Below are positions 1-7,777 of a stretch of DNA of 64,000 nucleotides, piece after piece (the first letter of the stretch is position 1; every line of letters begins with the position of its first letter). The notes beneath the pieces were generated by a model. It was not told the origin of the DNA. It saw nothing but the letters and a program-made list of their open reading frames with translations, and ran no database searches. The position numbers and the translations under genes are program-made. Source of the stretch: Mucilaginibacter psychrotolerans (lineage in GTDB: Bacteria > Bacteroidota > Bacteroidia > Sphingobacteriales > Sphingobacteriaceae); the NCBI RefSeq assembly GCF_004519315.1, contig NZ_SOZE01000007.1:62001-126000 (forward strand), in the 5' to 3' direction.

Positions 1-143
1 AGCAATTTAATGCCCAGGCCCTGGTAGGCCTCGGCATCGGCCGCCAGTTCCTTATCAATAGCTTCCCTGTTAATGGCCAACTCTTCGCCATGTAGCTCTG
101 ATAAACGCTCTATCAGCCCATCTGTGTGGTTATTGGTTTGCAT
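1..143 (-). CDS. DUF4401-like membrane protein, N-terminus only
   Basis: The gene starts at an ATG at 143 and runs off the left edge, so only about 47 residues are visible. They are hydrophilic and rich in Glu, with a segment reading GLIERLSELHGEELAI, and end just as a Leu/Ile-rich stretch begins. This fits the N-terminus of DUF4401 proteins, which commonly follow a DUF2157 gene. The start overlaps the end of the upstream DUF2157 gene by 14 bases in another frame, which suggests translational coupling. The family call rests on context plus a short stretch of sequence. Confidence 0.5.
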   Translation of the reverse strand, partial: MQTNNHTDGLIERLSELHGEELAINREAIDKELAADAEAYQGLGIKL

Positions 144-1113
144 GCCAGGTTTTATTTAAGGTAATGAGCGTATTTACCAGTACGGTGATACTAAAAACCA
201 CGAAAATAGCGATGAGGAAAAAAGTTCCGCCGGAATCTTCACGAAACAGGTTCATAATCCACGATGTAATAATGATAATGATGCTCAGCGGAATGATACA
301 CAGGTAATAAAGCGACTTGTTCCGGACGCTATAATTTGCGGCAAAACCGTACACCAACACCATCGATAACAGCGCCGGCCAAAGCGTATCCGGAGTAGCC
401 TGGTAATAGTTGACAGATATGCCACTGACAATGCTGATAGTAATGCAGCCGGCGGCAGCCAATGCTACTATTTTGCTGAAAAGGATCACCGGGACTTTAT
501 CGGCGTAGTTACGGTAAAACCATTGCGCCAAAGCTATTATGGCCACGTTTAGGGCAAACAATATCAAACAAAGCGTAGTGGCCGACCAACTTGGCCCTAC
601 CTGCTCGCTATATAAAACAATAGTGGTGTTGATGAGCAAGGTAAGTACCAACCATAAAGGTGCAAACTCCGCCACTATGGCCCAGATGAAGATGAATACG
701 CTCCAACCCAAAAAGAAATCGTAAGTACCGGCACCGGTTTGGTATATCTGCCCGAATACCGCGAATAGTAGCCCCACCAAAAAAGATACGCCGGTAAGGA
801 TGAGCTTCTTCACCACAGGTTTCAGGTTGGCAAAAAGCGACACTAAAACGCCCGTGATAACCAGGCCTTGCACTATGCCAAGCTTCGCAAATTTATGCAG
901 GTTGTGCCAGTTGAAAGCAAAAAAGAAGATGATGCCAGCCACCGCGAAAGCTATCCCCAGCCCGAGTAAGGCCACATCAATGAACTTAGCCCATTTTGCT
1001 TTGTCGGCGTAAATGCCCTCTTCCCTTAAGGTACGTTTAATGCCTGCGGCGTGCCAGTTGCTGTACCGGCTGATGATGTGTATTTGCTTGCGTGTTGCAC
1101 GCTGGTTTTCCAT
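130..1113 (-). CDS. DUF2157 multi-pass membrane protein
   Basis: This 327-residue protein has a hydrophilic N-terminus of about 45 residues followed by roughly eight hydrophobic helices. The N-terminus, with IISRYSNWHAAGIKRTLREE, resembles the DUF2157 domain. The biochemical role of the family is unknown. I chose the ATG at 1113 because an upstream extension to 1230 would run into the terminator hairpin and looks non-coding. It is coupled to the truncated DUF4401-like gene downstream. Such gene pairs are common in Bacteroidota and Proteobacteria. Confidence 0.75.
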   Translation of the reverse strand: MENQRATRKQIHIISRYSNWHAAGIKRTLREEGIYADKAKWAKFIDVALLGLGIAFAVAGIIFFFAFNWHNLHKFAKLGIVQGLVITGVLVSLFANLKPVVKKLILTGVSFLVGLLFAVFGQIYQTGAGTYDFFLGWSVFIFIWAIVAEFAPLWLVLTLLINTTIVLYSEQVGPSWSATTLCLILFALNVAIIALAQWFYRNYADKVPVILFSKIVALAAAGCITISIVSGISVNYYQATPDTLWPALLSMVLVYGFAANYSVRNKSLYYLCIIPLSIIIIITSWIMNLFREDSGGTFFLIAIFVVFSITVLVNTLITLNKTWHANQ

Positions 1114-1170
1114 ATATAGCTTAGGTTTACAGAAACTAATGTAGCATTTATTTGCGGATACCCGGCAACA

Positions 1171-1208
1171 ATAAAAAAGCAGCCTACCCTTTATCAGGAA
1201 TAGGCTGC
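1171..1208 (-). terminator. Rho-independent terminator after the Rieske gene
   Basis: An 8 bp stem (GCAGCCTA at 1179-1186 with TAGGCTGC at 1201-1208) encloses a 14-base loop. On the minus strand it is followed by a T-rich run (complement of 1171-1178). It lies just past the stop codon of the Rieske gene and should end the sigma-factor-led operon before DUF2157. Confidence 0.75.
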
Positions 1209-1235
1209 GCCCCTTATCAAACAACAACAATTACG

Positions 1236-1661
1236 TTACGCCCTTACCTTAAGGCTTGTACCATCAATGATTACATTGTATTTCTTCAAAGCGGCTATTG
1301 CCGGGCCCTGCAATACAGCGCCGGTTTGACTAAACTTGCTGCCATGCAGCGGACAAATGTACACAGCAGATGCCGTGTTATAATTAATGAAAGTGCCCTC
1401 GTGCGTGCAGGCTACCTGCACTGCCGAAAACGCATCGGCTGAGTTACCAGCGGCAATGCGTGCCAATATTACGCCGTTGGCTACCTTGCTATCACCTATG
1501 TTCAGCAATTCGCTGCTTAGGTTGGCGGTAAATAGGTTACCATCGCTGGTGGGCTTTGGGTCTTCGTTTTTGGGGTTGCTGCCGCAGGATACTAAACTGC
1601 ATCCTGTACAAACGGCGGCCAGGCCTATGCCCAGCTTGGCCAAGAATTCCTGTCTTTCCAT
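1236..1661 (-). CDS. Rieske [2Fe-2S] lipoprotein
   Basis: This 141-residue protein shows the two half-sites of a Rieske cluster, CTHEG (Cys85, His87) and CPLHGSKF (Cys103, His106). That is the 2-Cys/2-His set that binds a [2Fe-2S] cluster. A hydrophobic N-terminus with LVSC at residues 23-26 looks like a lipobox, so the protein is probably a periplasm-facing lipoprotein. It is the last gene of a run led by an ECF sigma factor (sigma, barrel, YceI, DUF5777, Rieske) and is followed by a terminator. Its electron partner is unknown. It is too small to be the bc1/b6f Rieske subunit, and this genome uses alternative complex III. Confidence 0.88.
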   Translation of the reverse strand: MERQEFLAKLGIGLAAVCTGCSLVSCGSNPKNEDPKPTSDGNLFTANLSSELLNIGDSKVANGVILARIAAGNSADAFSAVQVACTHEGTFINYNTASAVYICPLHGSKFSQTGAVLQGPAIAALKKYNVIIDGTSLKVRA

Positions 1662-1683
1662 GGTTTTATATTTATTAGTAGGG

Positions 1684-2628
1684 TTAATAAGCCTTCTTAT
1701 CCTTTTTGTTGAAACTGAACATCCTCGATATAGTGAAGCCCAAACGGAACTGCCCCTTGCCCCAATCGCTTTGGCTGGCGCTTAGGTAGCTGGTTTCTGA
1801 GATGGCCTTGGCATTGCTGAACACAATAGTGAACACGTGGCCACCTGTTTCTATTTCTATGCCGATGCCCAGCGGGTCGTAAAAGGCGTTATCGCCGTTG
1901 GCATTGCTGCGGAAGGATGAGAAGGGGTGCGCATAATCAACTACTATACCCATACGTTTGGTAACTTTTAGTCGCCCGGCTATACCCATGGCAAAAAAGC
2001 TGCGCTCGTTACCCGCAAGGAATGGGAAAGGCGAATTGTCGCGTACGAAAGTTGGGGTTACCTGCAGCGAGAAGTTCGACGAGAATTTGCGTGCAATGAT
2101 GGCCTGCGCCACATAGGCAAACCTATCGGCAAAAGTGGGGAACTCGCCATTGTTGGCCTCGTAAGCTTTTACCCCTGCCTTGCCCAAAAGGGTTACGGCA
2201 AAAGGCGTGGCATCATCTGATGTTTGGTGTACCATGGCGTATTTAAGCCCAAGGTCTATCTGCTGGGCAAATTTACTGCGGCCGAAATCGATATCCAGGT
2301 TATCGCTTACGCCGTATTCGAAACCGATATAGATATCACTGCTGTTATCAAGCCCGAAAAAGGTTTTACCCCCGCCCTGCGAGCCGCCAATGTCACCGAA
2401 GCGGTGTATCACCAAAAAGTTGAGGTTGTTCTTTTTTACAGTTTCGGTAGTGGCGCCCAGTATCAGCCGGGTAGATTTAAAGGTGGCGATAACGGGTTCG
2501 GCCTTCGTGTCGGCGTTCATGCTGTTCAACAGCGAATCGGCTGCGTTGCCGCTTTTTGCAGGCGTAGTTTGCGCCCACAGCCCGGTACTTATTAAGGCGC
2601 AGGCTGCCAGGGGTATTAACTTTTTCAT
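1684..2628 (-). CDS. DUF5777 family outer-membrane beta-barrel protein
   Basis: This 314-residue protein has a cleavable signal peptide (ending near Ala-Gln at 19-20). Its alternating aromatic and hydrophobic strands are typical of a Bacteroidota beta-barrel, including segments such as HRFGDIGG and FFGLDNSSDIYIGFEYG. These features match DUF5777, which I recall as a Bacteroidota outer-membrane family of unknown function. It lies 20 bases after the YceI gene and 22 bases before the Rieske gene, so the three are probably cotranscribed. Confidence 0.8.
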   Translation of the reverse strand: MKKLIPLAACALISTGLWAQTTPAKSGNAADSLLNSMNADTKAEPVIATFKSTRLILGATTETVKKNNLNFLVIHRFGDIGGSQGGGKTFFGLDNSSDIYIGFEYGVSDNLDIDFGRSKFAQQIDLGLKYAMVHQTSDDATPFAVTLLGKAGVKAYEANNGEFPTFADRFAYVAQAIIARKFSSNFSLQVTPTFVRDNSPFPFLAGNERSFFAMGIAGRLKVTKRMGIVVDYAHPFSSFRSNANGDNAFYDPLGIGIEIETGGHVFTIVFSNAKAISETSYLSASQSDWGKGQFRLGFTISRMFSFNKKDKKAY

Positions 2629-2648
2629 GATTTTTGTTATAGGGTTTT

Positions 2649-3200
2649 TTAGTTGCTCTTTACTGCCATGTACGTAGCCGATACATTCATTTTGATGGTC
2701 TCGGCAATATGCTTGAATACCAGAGTGGGGATATCGATCTTATGGTCGACGCATTTTACCATAAACTCTGCCGACATGCTGACCGTCCCGTTGTTTACCA
2801 CCACCGTGCCGGGGATGGTGCGGGTTTGTTTCACGCCGTGCACATCCAGTTCGCCGGCAACGTTCACCGGGTAGCTGCCGTTCTTGGTGATGTCGATAGC
2901 CTCCTGTATCTTCCCTTTGAAGGAAGCACGGGGATACTTATCGCTCTCCATGTAGTTCTCGTTGAAATGTTCCTGCATCAGCGATTTGGGGAACTGAAAC
3001 GAGCGGATGGCAACGCTAAAGGCTAAATCGCCGGTGGCGGGGTTGTAAACCGATGTGCCGCTGTTACTCACTGCCGAGATATCCTCTAGCGGGGCGGTTG
3101 AAAACAAACTGATTTTTGCGTTTTTACAGGCATAGAGGTCCTGCCCTGCCTGGTTTTTGATGCTTAACCAGGCAAGTAAAATAAGGCCAATGTACTTCAT
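2649..3200 (-). CDS. YceI-like periplasmic lipid-binding protein
   Basis: This 183-residue protein has an N-terminal signal sequence and then the YceI (lipocalin-like) pattern. Visible marks are an FSVAIRSFQFP strand, the YMESDKYPRASFKG segment typical of the family, and GELDVHGVKQTRTIPG. YceI proteins form beta-barrels that bind polyisoprenoids or other amphiphiles. I chose the ATG at 3200 because it opens on a signal peptide. A longer form to 3245 would overlap the preceding gene. The start lies one base after the preceding stop, so coupling is likely. Confidence 0.85.
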   Translation of the reverse strand: MKYIGLILLAWLSIKNQAGQDLYACKNAKISLFSTAPLEDISAVSNSGTSVYNPATGDLAFSVAIRSFQFPKSLMQEHFNENYMESDKYPRASFKGKIQEAIDITKNGSYPVNVAGELDVHGVKQTRTIPGTVVVNNGTVSMSAEFMVKCVDHKIDIPTLVFKHIAETIKMNVSATYMAVKSN

Positions 3201-3201
3201 G

Positions 3202-4494
3202 CTACTTTGGTTTGGTGAATGAATTGAAGTTATAGTTAAAGCCAACGGCCACCCCTGCGGTATGCAGGTTTACCTGGCTGTAGCCAACCGCCTTGATGGG
3301 CAGTTTCATATACGGCTGCACGCTAAGGCTGAATTTTGAATTGATTTGCCGCTCGAAAGTGGCGTTTACATTTATTACGCTTAACAGATAGTTTTTAGGG
3401 TTGGCAACCGTATAGCTGGTTGGGCCGTTGGCATATGTGGAGCTATAGGTGTATTTATAGTTCTCGTGCAGCATAAAGTACGATGATACGCCTGTTCCCA
3501 ACGAGAACTTATTCTTGCGGTTTTGATACACCTGGTAGCCGATGTTCAAAGGCACATCCAGCATGCGGCAATCGGCCGTAACAATGGTTGGGTCGGATTT
3601 GAACTTGTACGCTGTCGTATAGTTGGCAAAACTGGTTGCATAGGGTTTAATAGCATACATCGCCCCTGTTGTAAAGGTCCATTTCTTTACGCTAACTGAT
3701 AACATCGCCCCGAAATTGCTGCCTACCTTACTCTGCTGAAACGAGTTTACCCCGTTGATATCTGACGAAGCCAGCACGCTAATGGCAAACTGAGGCCTGC
3801 CCTGGCTAAGCGACTTAACCTTCACTTTCGGCTTATCAGGCGTTTGCGCAGGAGTGTTTCCGGCAATCACAGGTTGTTTATCATCTGCTTTCGCTGCATC
3901 TAACCTGGTTGGCGGGGTAGTATCCCGTTGCACGGCCACCATATCCGTCCGCAAAGCTGGCACAGTATCCTTTTGCCCCGCAGCAGGCAATGTATTTTGT
4001 TGCGGTTGCGGTTGAGTTTTTACGCCGAAGTTTGCCAATATCCTTTCGCCCGTGTTTACTGCCGCGCCCGCTTTCCTGGTTGGTGCACGGTGTTTACTTT
4101 GGTACAATGGGTAATTCGTATCTTTCCCCGTGTTACTTGCCGGTGCCGATGTACCATTAACCGCCACGCTGTTTTGCGGACTAACCGTTACGGCTTGCGT
4201 TTTATTTATCCTCGTGGTATCAGTACCTTTCACGGCAGGTTTCACCGCTACAGTATCATCCTTTTTAACCGTTGTTTGCGTGGGTTTAAAAAACCACCAG
4301 CCCAAAAATAACAGCAACATGGCCGCTATGCCGCTAACTACAGGCAGCCAGTACACTATAAAAGGGCGCTTTTTGCCTTTATCCAGTATTTGCTCCATCG
4401 CATCCCAATCATCCTCGTTGTAGGCGAGGTTGCCTGCGGGGTCTTCCAACCGCTTTTTAAATAAGTTATCTATTTTATCCTGCCCCTCTTTCAT
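3202..4494 (-). CDS. Barrel protein with inner-membrane anchor, possible anti-sigma role
   Basis: This 430-residue protein has three parts. Residues 1-44 are charged and start KEGQDKIDNLFKKRLED, resembling the short cytoplasmic segment of anti-sigma-like proteins. Residues 45-69 form a strong transmembrane helix. Residues 70-225 are a Thr/Pro/Gln/Ala-rich linker, followed by a C-terminal half resembling an OMP_b-brl_2/PorT-type barrel. It overlaps the ECF sigma gene by ATGA, so the two are translationally coupled. I infer that the N-terminus holds the sigma factor and the barrel-like part senses the envelope. No homolog with proven function is claimed. Confidence 0.7.
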   Translation of the reverse strand: MKEGQDKIDNLFKKRLEDPAGNLAYNEDDWDAMEQILDKGKKRPFIVYWLPVVSGIAAMLLLFLGWWFFKPTQTTVKKDDTVAVKPAVKGTDTTRINKTQAVTVSPQNSVAVNGTSAPASNTGKDTNYPLYQSKHRAPTRKAGAAVNTGERILANFGVKTQPQPQQNTLPAAGQKDTVPALRTDMVAVQRDTTPPTRLDAAKADDKQPVIAGNTPAQTPDKPKVKVKSLSQGRPQFAISVLASSDINGVNSFQQSKVGSNFGAMLSVSVKKWTFTTGAMYAIKPYATSFANYTTAYKFKSDPTIVTADCRMLDVPLNIGYQVYQNRKNKFSLGTGVSSYFMLHENYKYTYSSTYANGPTSYTVANPKNYLLSVINVNATFERQINSKFSLSVQPYMKLPIKAVGYSQVNLHTAGVAVGFNYNFNSFTKPK

Positions 4495-5138
4495 CTCCTG
4501 ATACCATTGTTAAAAAAAGCATTCTTGATATCGCTGCCGCACATGGCTACAATGGGGTTATAGCTCATCCCCCCGCCGTAGTTGTTCCCTTTGTTGTTGG
4601 CTGCATCTTCTGCTTTCAAAATCATTACTTTTAATTTATGCCTCGCCTTATGCAGATTAGATTTAGACGTTCCCGGGCTGATGTTCAGCATATCGCCGAT
4701 CTCCTCGTGTGAGTATCCATCTATGGCGAACAGGTTGAACACCGTACGATAGGCCTGCGGCAGTTGCTGCACCATCCGCAGCAAATCCTCGTAATTGAGG
4801 TTGCTGTCCACCAGTTCGCCATCGGTTAAATGCTCAGCTTTTTCCAGGTCGTCTGTATAGGCCATTTTGAGGTTTGCGCGGTAGTAATCAATTGACACGT
4901 TCATCATAATGCGCCCCAGCCAGGCCTTGAATGGCCGCGAAGTATCGAATCGTTGCAGGTGGGTAAATACCTTCATAAACCCCTGGTTCATTACCGCGGC
5001 AGCCTCCTCACGGTCGTTGGCATAGCGCAGGCATATCCCCATAGAAAAGCCGTAGAATGCCTTATACAGCATCTTCTGGCATTTCCGGTCCTGCTTTATG
5101 CAGCCCTGTATCAGTTGATGTAGCTCTTCGTCGCCCAT
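4491..5138 (-). CDS. ECF-type RNA polymerase sigma factor
   Basis: This 215-residue protein has sigma region 2 (about residues 20-90, with RYANDREEAAAVMNQGFMKV and the RPFKAWLGRIMMNVSIDYYR block). It also has region 4 (about 120-175, with LPQAYRTVFNLFAIDGYSHEEIG and a helix-turn-helix ending STSKSNLHKARHKLK-like). Both are typical of Bacteroidota ECF sigma factors. A Gly/Asn-rich tail of about 40 residues follows region 4. It heads a run of five genes on the same strand and overlaps the next one by four bases. Confidence 0.92.
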   Translation of the reverse strand: MGDEELHQLIQGCIKQDRKCQKMLYKAFYGFSMGICLRYANDREEAAAVMNQGFMKVFTHLQRFDTSRPFKAWLGRIMMNVSIDYYRANLKMAYTDDLEKAEHLTDGELVDSNLNYEDLLRMVQQLPQAYRTVFNLFAIDGYSHEEIGDMLNISPGTSKSNLHKARHKLKVMILKAEDAANNKGNNYGGGMSYNPIVAMCGSDIKNAFFNNGIRR

Positions 5139-5416
5139 GCCGGGAATTAAATTTTTACGCGCCTCTAAATTTAACCTAATCTTCCTACATCACGATGCCC
5201 GATGGCCAAAGGTTGCCTGTTTATTTAAAAAATATTTAAATTACTGATTTAAAACACGTTAATCATTACCTAATAAAGGCATCCGATATTTATTTTCCTG
5301 CCGGGAAATAACAAGGCAACCCCACCTGCTTCTCAAACGATATATGGATAAAGCCACGCATCGGCCAACCGCTGCCGCGGGCTGATAGTATCCGTCAATC
5401 TATAGAATATCTTTGC
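5139..5416. promoter_or_regulatory. Intergenic region between divergent genes
   Basis: This 278 bp AT-rich spacer separates the leftward sigma-factor operon from the rightward polysaccharide operon, so it must hold both promoters. I could not place a convincing pair of -33 TTTG and -7 TAnnTTTG boxes for either direction. I see no RNA gene or further coding region in it. Confidence 0.5.
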
Positions 5417-6226
5417 ATGATACCGGTTTCCGTTGTAATTATCACCAGGAATGAAGAGGCCATGATTGGCCGCTGTCTCGAGATGGCCAGCCTGATCAGC
5501 AATGATATCGTCATAGTAGATAATGGGAGTACCGATGACACCATCGCCATTGCCCGTGCCTTTAACTGCCGCATTTACCACAAGGACTGGGACGGCTACG
5601 GTGCCAACAAGAACAAAGGCATAACCCTGGCCCGTTACGATTGGATATTGAGCCTTGATGCCGACGAAGTGGCCGACGGACAACTGGTAGGGCAGCTACA
5701 CCGGCTAATGCTTAAAGACCCCAACGTAGTTTACGATATCGCCTTCCGCTCGTACTTTGGGCAAAAGCGCATCAGGTACGGCACCTGGGGTCGCGACCAT
5801 CACCGCCGCCTGTTCAACCGCCGCCTGGTAAGATGGTCAGAAACAGAAGTACACGAAACCTTGCTGCTGCCTGCCGGGGTGAAGATATTGAAGCTGGACG
5901 GACACCTGCACCATTATTCGGTAAACAACATATACGAGTGCCGCCAAAAGGCTGTACACTACGCCCGCCTAAGCGCGGCCAAATACGCCAACCAAGGTAA
6001 AAAGGCCGGCTTTTTTAAATGTCGGCTTTCGCCGGTTTTTGGTTTTGTGATGAGCTACATTTTGCGGCTTGGTTTTTTAGATGGACCGGAGGGCCTGGAT
6101 ATTGCACTGACGATGTATCAAAACACGCGACTTAAATATCAGCACCTAAAGCTTTTGGAAAGCCGTAAATATTTACCTTCGGATAAGCCACCGGTACCCA
6201 AAAAGCTGGCGGTAGAATATCGCTAA
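5417..6226 (+). CDS. Family 2 glycosyltransferase, WaaE/KdtX-like
   Basis: This 269-residue GT-A enzyme has the family 2 start (VSVVIITRNEE), the nucleotide-binding VDNGSTDDT at about 35-42 and a DAD motif at 81-83 for the metal-sugar nucleotide. The GRDHHRRLFNRRLVRW and ETEVHE region is characteristic of LPS core WaaE/KdtX-like enzymes. It probably adds a sugar to a lipid-linked or LPS-core acceptor at the cytoplasmic face. It opens a seven-gene run and lies 2 bases before the flippase gene. Confidence 0.88.
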   Translation: MIPVSVVIITRNEEAMIGRCLEMASLISNDIVIVDNGSTDDTIAIARAFNCRIYHKDWDGYGANKNKGITLARYDWILSLDADEVADGQLVGQLHRLMLKDPNVVYDIAFRSYFGQKRIRYGTWGRDHHRRLFNRRLVRWSETEVHETLLLPAGVKILKLDGHLHHYSVNNIYECRQKAVHYARLSAAKYANQGKKAGFFKCRLSPVFGFVMSYILRLGFLDGPEGLDIALTMYQNTRLKYQHLKLLESRKYLPSDKPPVPKKLAVEYR

Positions 6227-6228
6227 TT

Positions 6229-7644
6229 TTGAAAAGTAAGCTCTTCCAAAACCTTTCGGCAAATACTTTGCAACTGGCCATTAACCAATTGGCCGGGTTG
6301 GCTATTTTTTACCTGCTCTCTACCGGGCTAGATAAAAGCGGCTTTGGCATGCTGAACCTGGCCCTGGCTATACTCATGATGGCCTTTAACCTGCTGTCTT
6401 TCGGCATCGACCAGGTATCCATTCGCAAGATTGCCTCGGGCGAGGATACCGGCGAAGTGGTCTCGCTTTACCTTTCGCATGTAGTGCTTACGGGGTTGCT
6501 GTTTTATGGGTTGCTTTTGCTGGCTTATTGGTTGAGTGCGGCAAACACGGGCTTCTTCCTATTGCTTTTATTAGTGGGCGCGGGCAAACTGATGATCTAT
6601 TTCAGTACCCCTTTCAAACAGGCGGCCAGCGGGCTGGAGCGGTTCAGTTTATTAGCGGGCATGTTGCTGGTATCTAATTTGGTAAGATGCGTTGCGTTGA
6701 CGGTGCTGGCCATACTGCATCTCATCAGCTTGCACAACGCGGCGATTATTTTCATTGCAGGGGATTTGCTGGAGCTGATCATCACCGTCATTGTTTTCAA
6801 CCGCAGCACGAGGCTGCCCTTCCGTTTAATTTGGCACAAGCAAAAATATACTGCGTTGCTGCGCGAGGCCCTGCCGCAAACCGGGGTAAACCTGCTTACC
6901 TCGGCCATGGCCCGCTTCGATTGGGTGTTCATCGGCCTGATGGCATCGGCCGTAAAACTGGCCGAATACAGTTTCGCTTACAAAGTTTTTGAGATGAGCA
7001 CACTGCCGTTGCTGGCCATCGCACCATTGCTTATACCCCGCTTTACCAAAATGTTTAAGCATGATGCTGTAGACACTACAGCGCTTAAAAATCTTTTCCG
7101 TGCCGAAATGGTTATAGCCGCTTTTACGGGTTTAGTGTTGAACGTGCTGTGGTCGCCGCTGATAGATGCGGTAACCGGCGGCAAATACGGGGCCGTAAAC
7201 AGCCTCACGTTTTTTATCCTAACGCTCTGCATCCCATTTTTATACCTCAACAACTTTTTGTGGACCATTTTTTTCGCCAAAGGCGAAATGAAGTTGATAC
7301 TGAAAGGCTTCATCATCACTTTCACGGTAAATGCAGTGTTAGATGTGGGGCTGATACCGCTTTTTGGCAACCCCGGCGCAGCTTTCGGCTTTTTGGCTGC
7401 CAGCGTAGCGCAGGCTATTTTTTACCTCGTGCATAACCGCATTGCGCCGTTGAATGCGGTGTGGCGAAATTTGATCATCTGCATGGCTTGCGCATTGCTT
7501 AGCGGCTTTGCGGTAAGCCAATTTGGGTTTAATTGCTGGCTTAGCTTAATAGTTGCTGCCTTATTTTATGTACTGCTGCTATTCCTCACCAGGCAGCTAA
7601 AAGCGGGCGATGCCAAAACAGCGCGAATTGCGTTCAGCGCATAA
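6229..7644 (+). CDS. Wzx-like polysaccharide flippase (MATE/MOP superfamily)
   Basis: This 471-residue integral membrane protein has about 12-14 hydrophobic helices and the fold pattern of O-antigen and teichoic acid flippases (an N-terminal NTLQLAINQLAGLAIFYLLS-type helix, then paired helices). It would move a lipid-linked glycan from the cytoplasmic to the periplasmic face. The start is a TTG at 6229, 2 bases after the preceding stop. The next Met in frame is about 38 residues in and would remove the first helix, so TTG is the better choice. Confidence 0.87.
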   Translation: MKSKLFQNLSANTLQLAINQLAGLAIFYLLSTGLDKSGFGMLNLALAILMMAFNLLSFGIDQVSIRKIASGEDTGEVVSLYLSHVVLTGLLFYGLLLLAYWLSAANTGFFLLLLLVGAGKLMIYFSTPFKQAASGLERFSLLAGMLLVSNLVRCVALTVLAILHLISLHNAAIIFIAGDLLELIITVIVFNRSTRLPFRLIWHKQKYTALLREALPQTGVNLLTSAMARFDWVFIGLMASAVKLAEYSFAYKVFEMSTLPLLAIAPLLIPRFTKMFKHDAVDTTALKNLFRAEMVIAAFTGLVLNVLWSPLIDAVTGGKYGAVNSLTFFILTLCIPFLYLNNFLWTIFFAKGEMKLILKGFIITFTVNAVLDVGLIPLFGNPGAAFGFLAASVAQAIFYLVHNRIAPLNAVWRNLIICMACALLSGFAVSQFGFNCWLSLIVAALFYVLLLFLTRQLKAGDAKTARIAFSA

Positions 7645-7777
7645 TTATCGCTAAGCTCCCATCCCGCAGGCAACCATCCCCCAATCCGTGGCGTAATGCT
7701 TATAGCAAACCGGGGCGGTCGGGGAGCTATTGCACCACGTATGCCGCATCCGAATCCAAACAACAACGCAAACAATA

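Noticed and set aside
5408..5415. TATCTTTG, a match to the -7 box TAnnTTTG
   Set aside because: It ends one base before the ATG of the first glycosyltransferase, so transcription from it would start inside the gene. No -33 TTTG lies at the right distance.
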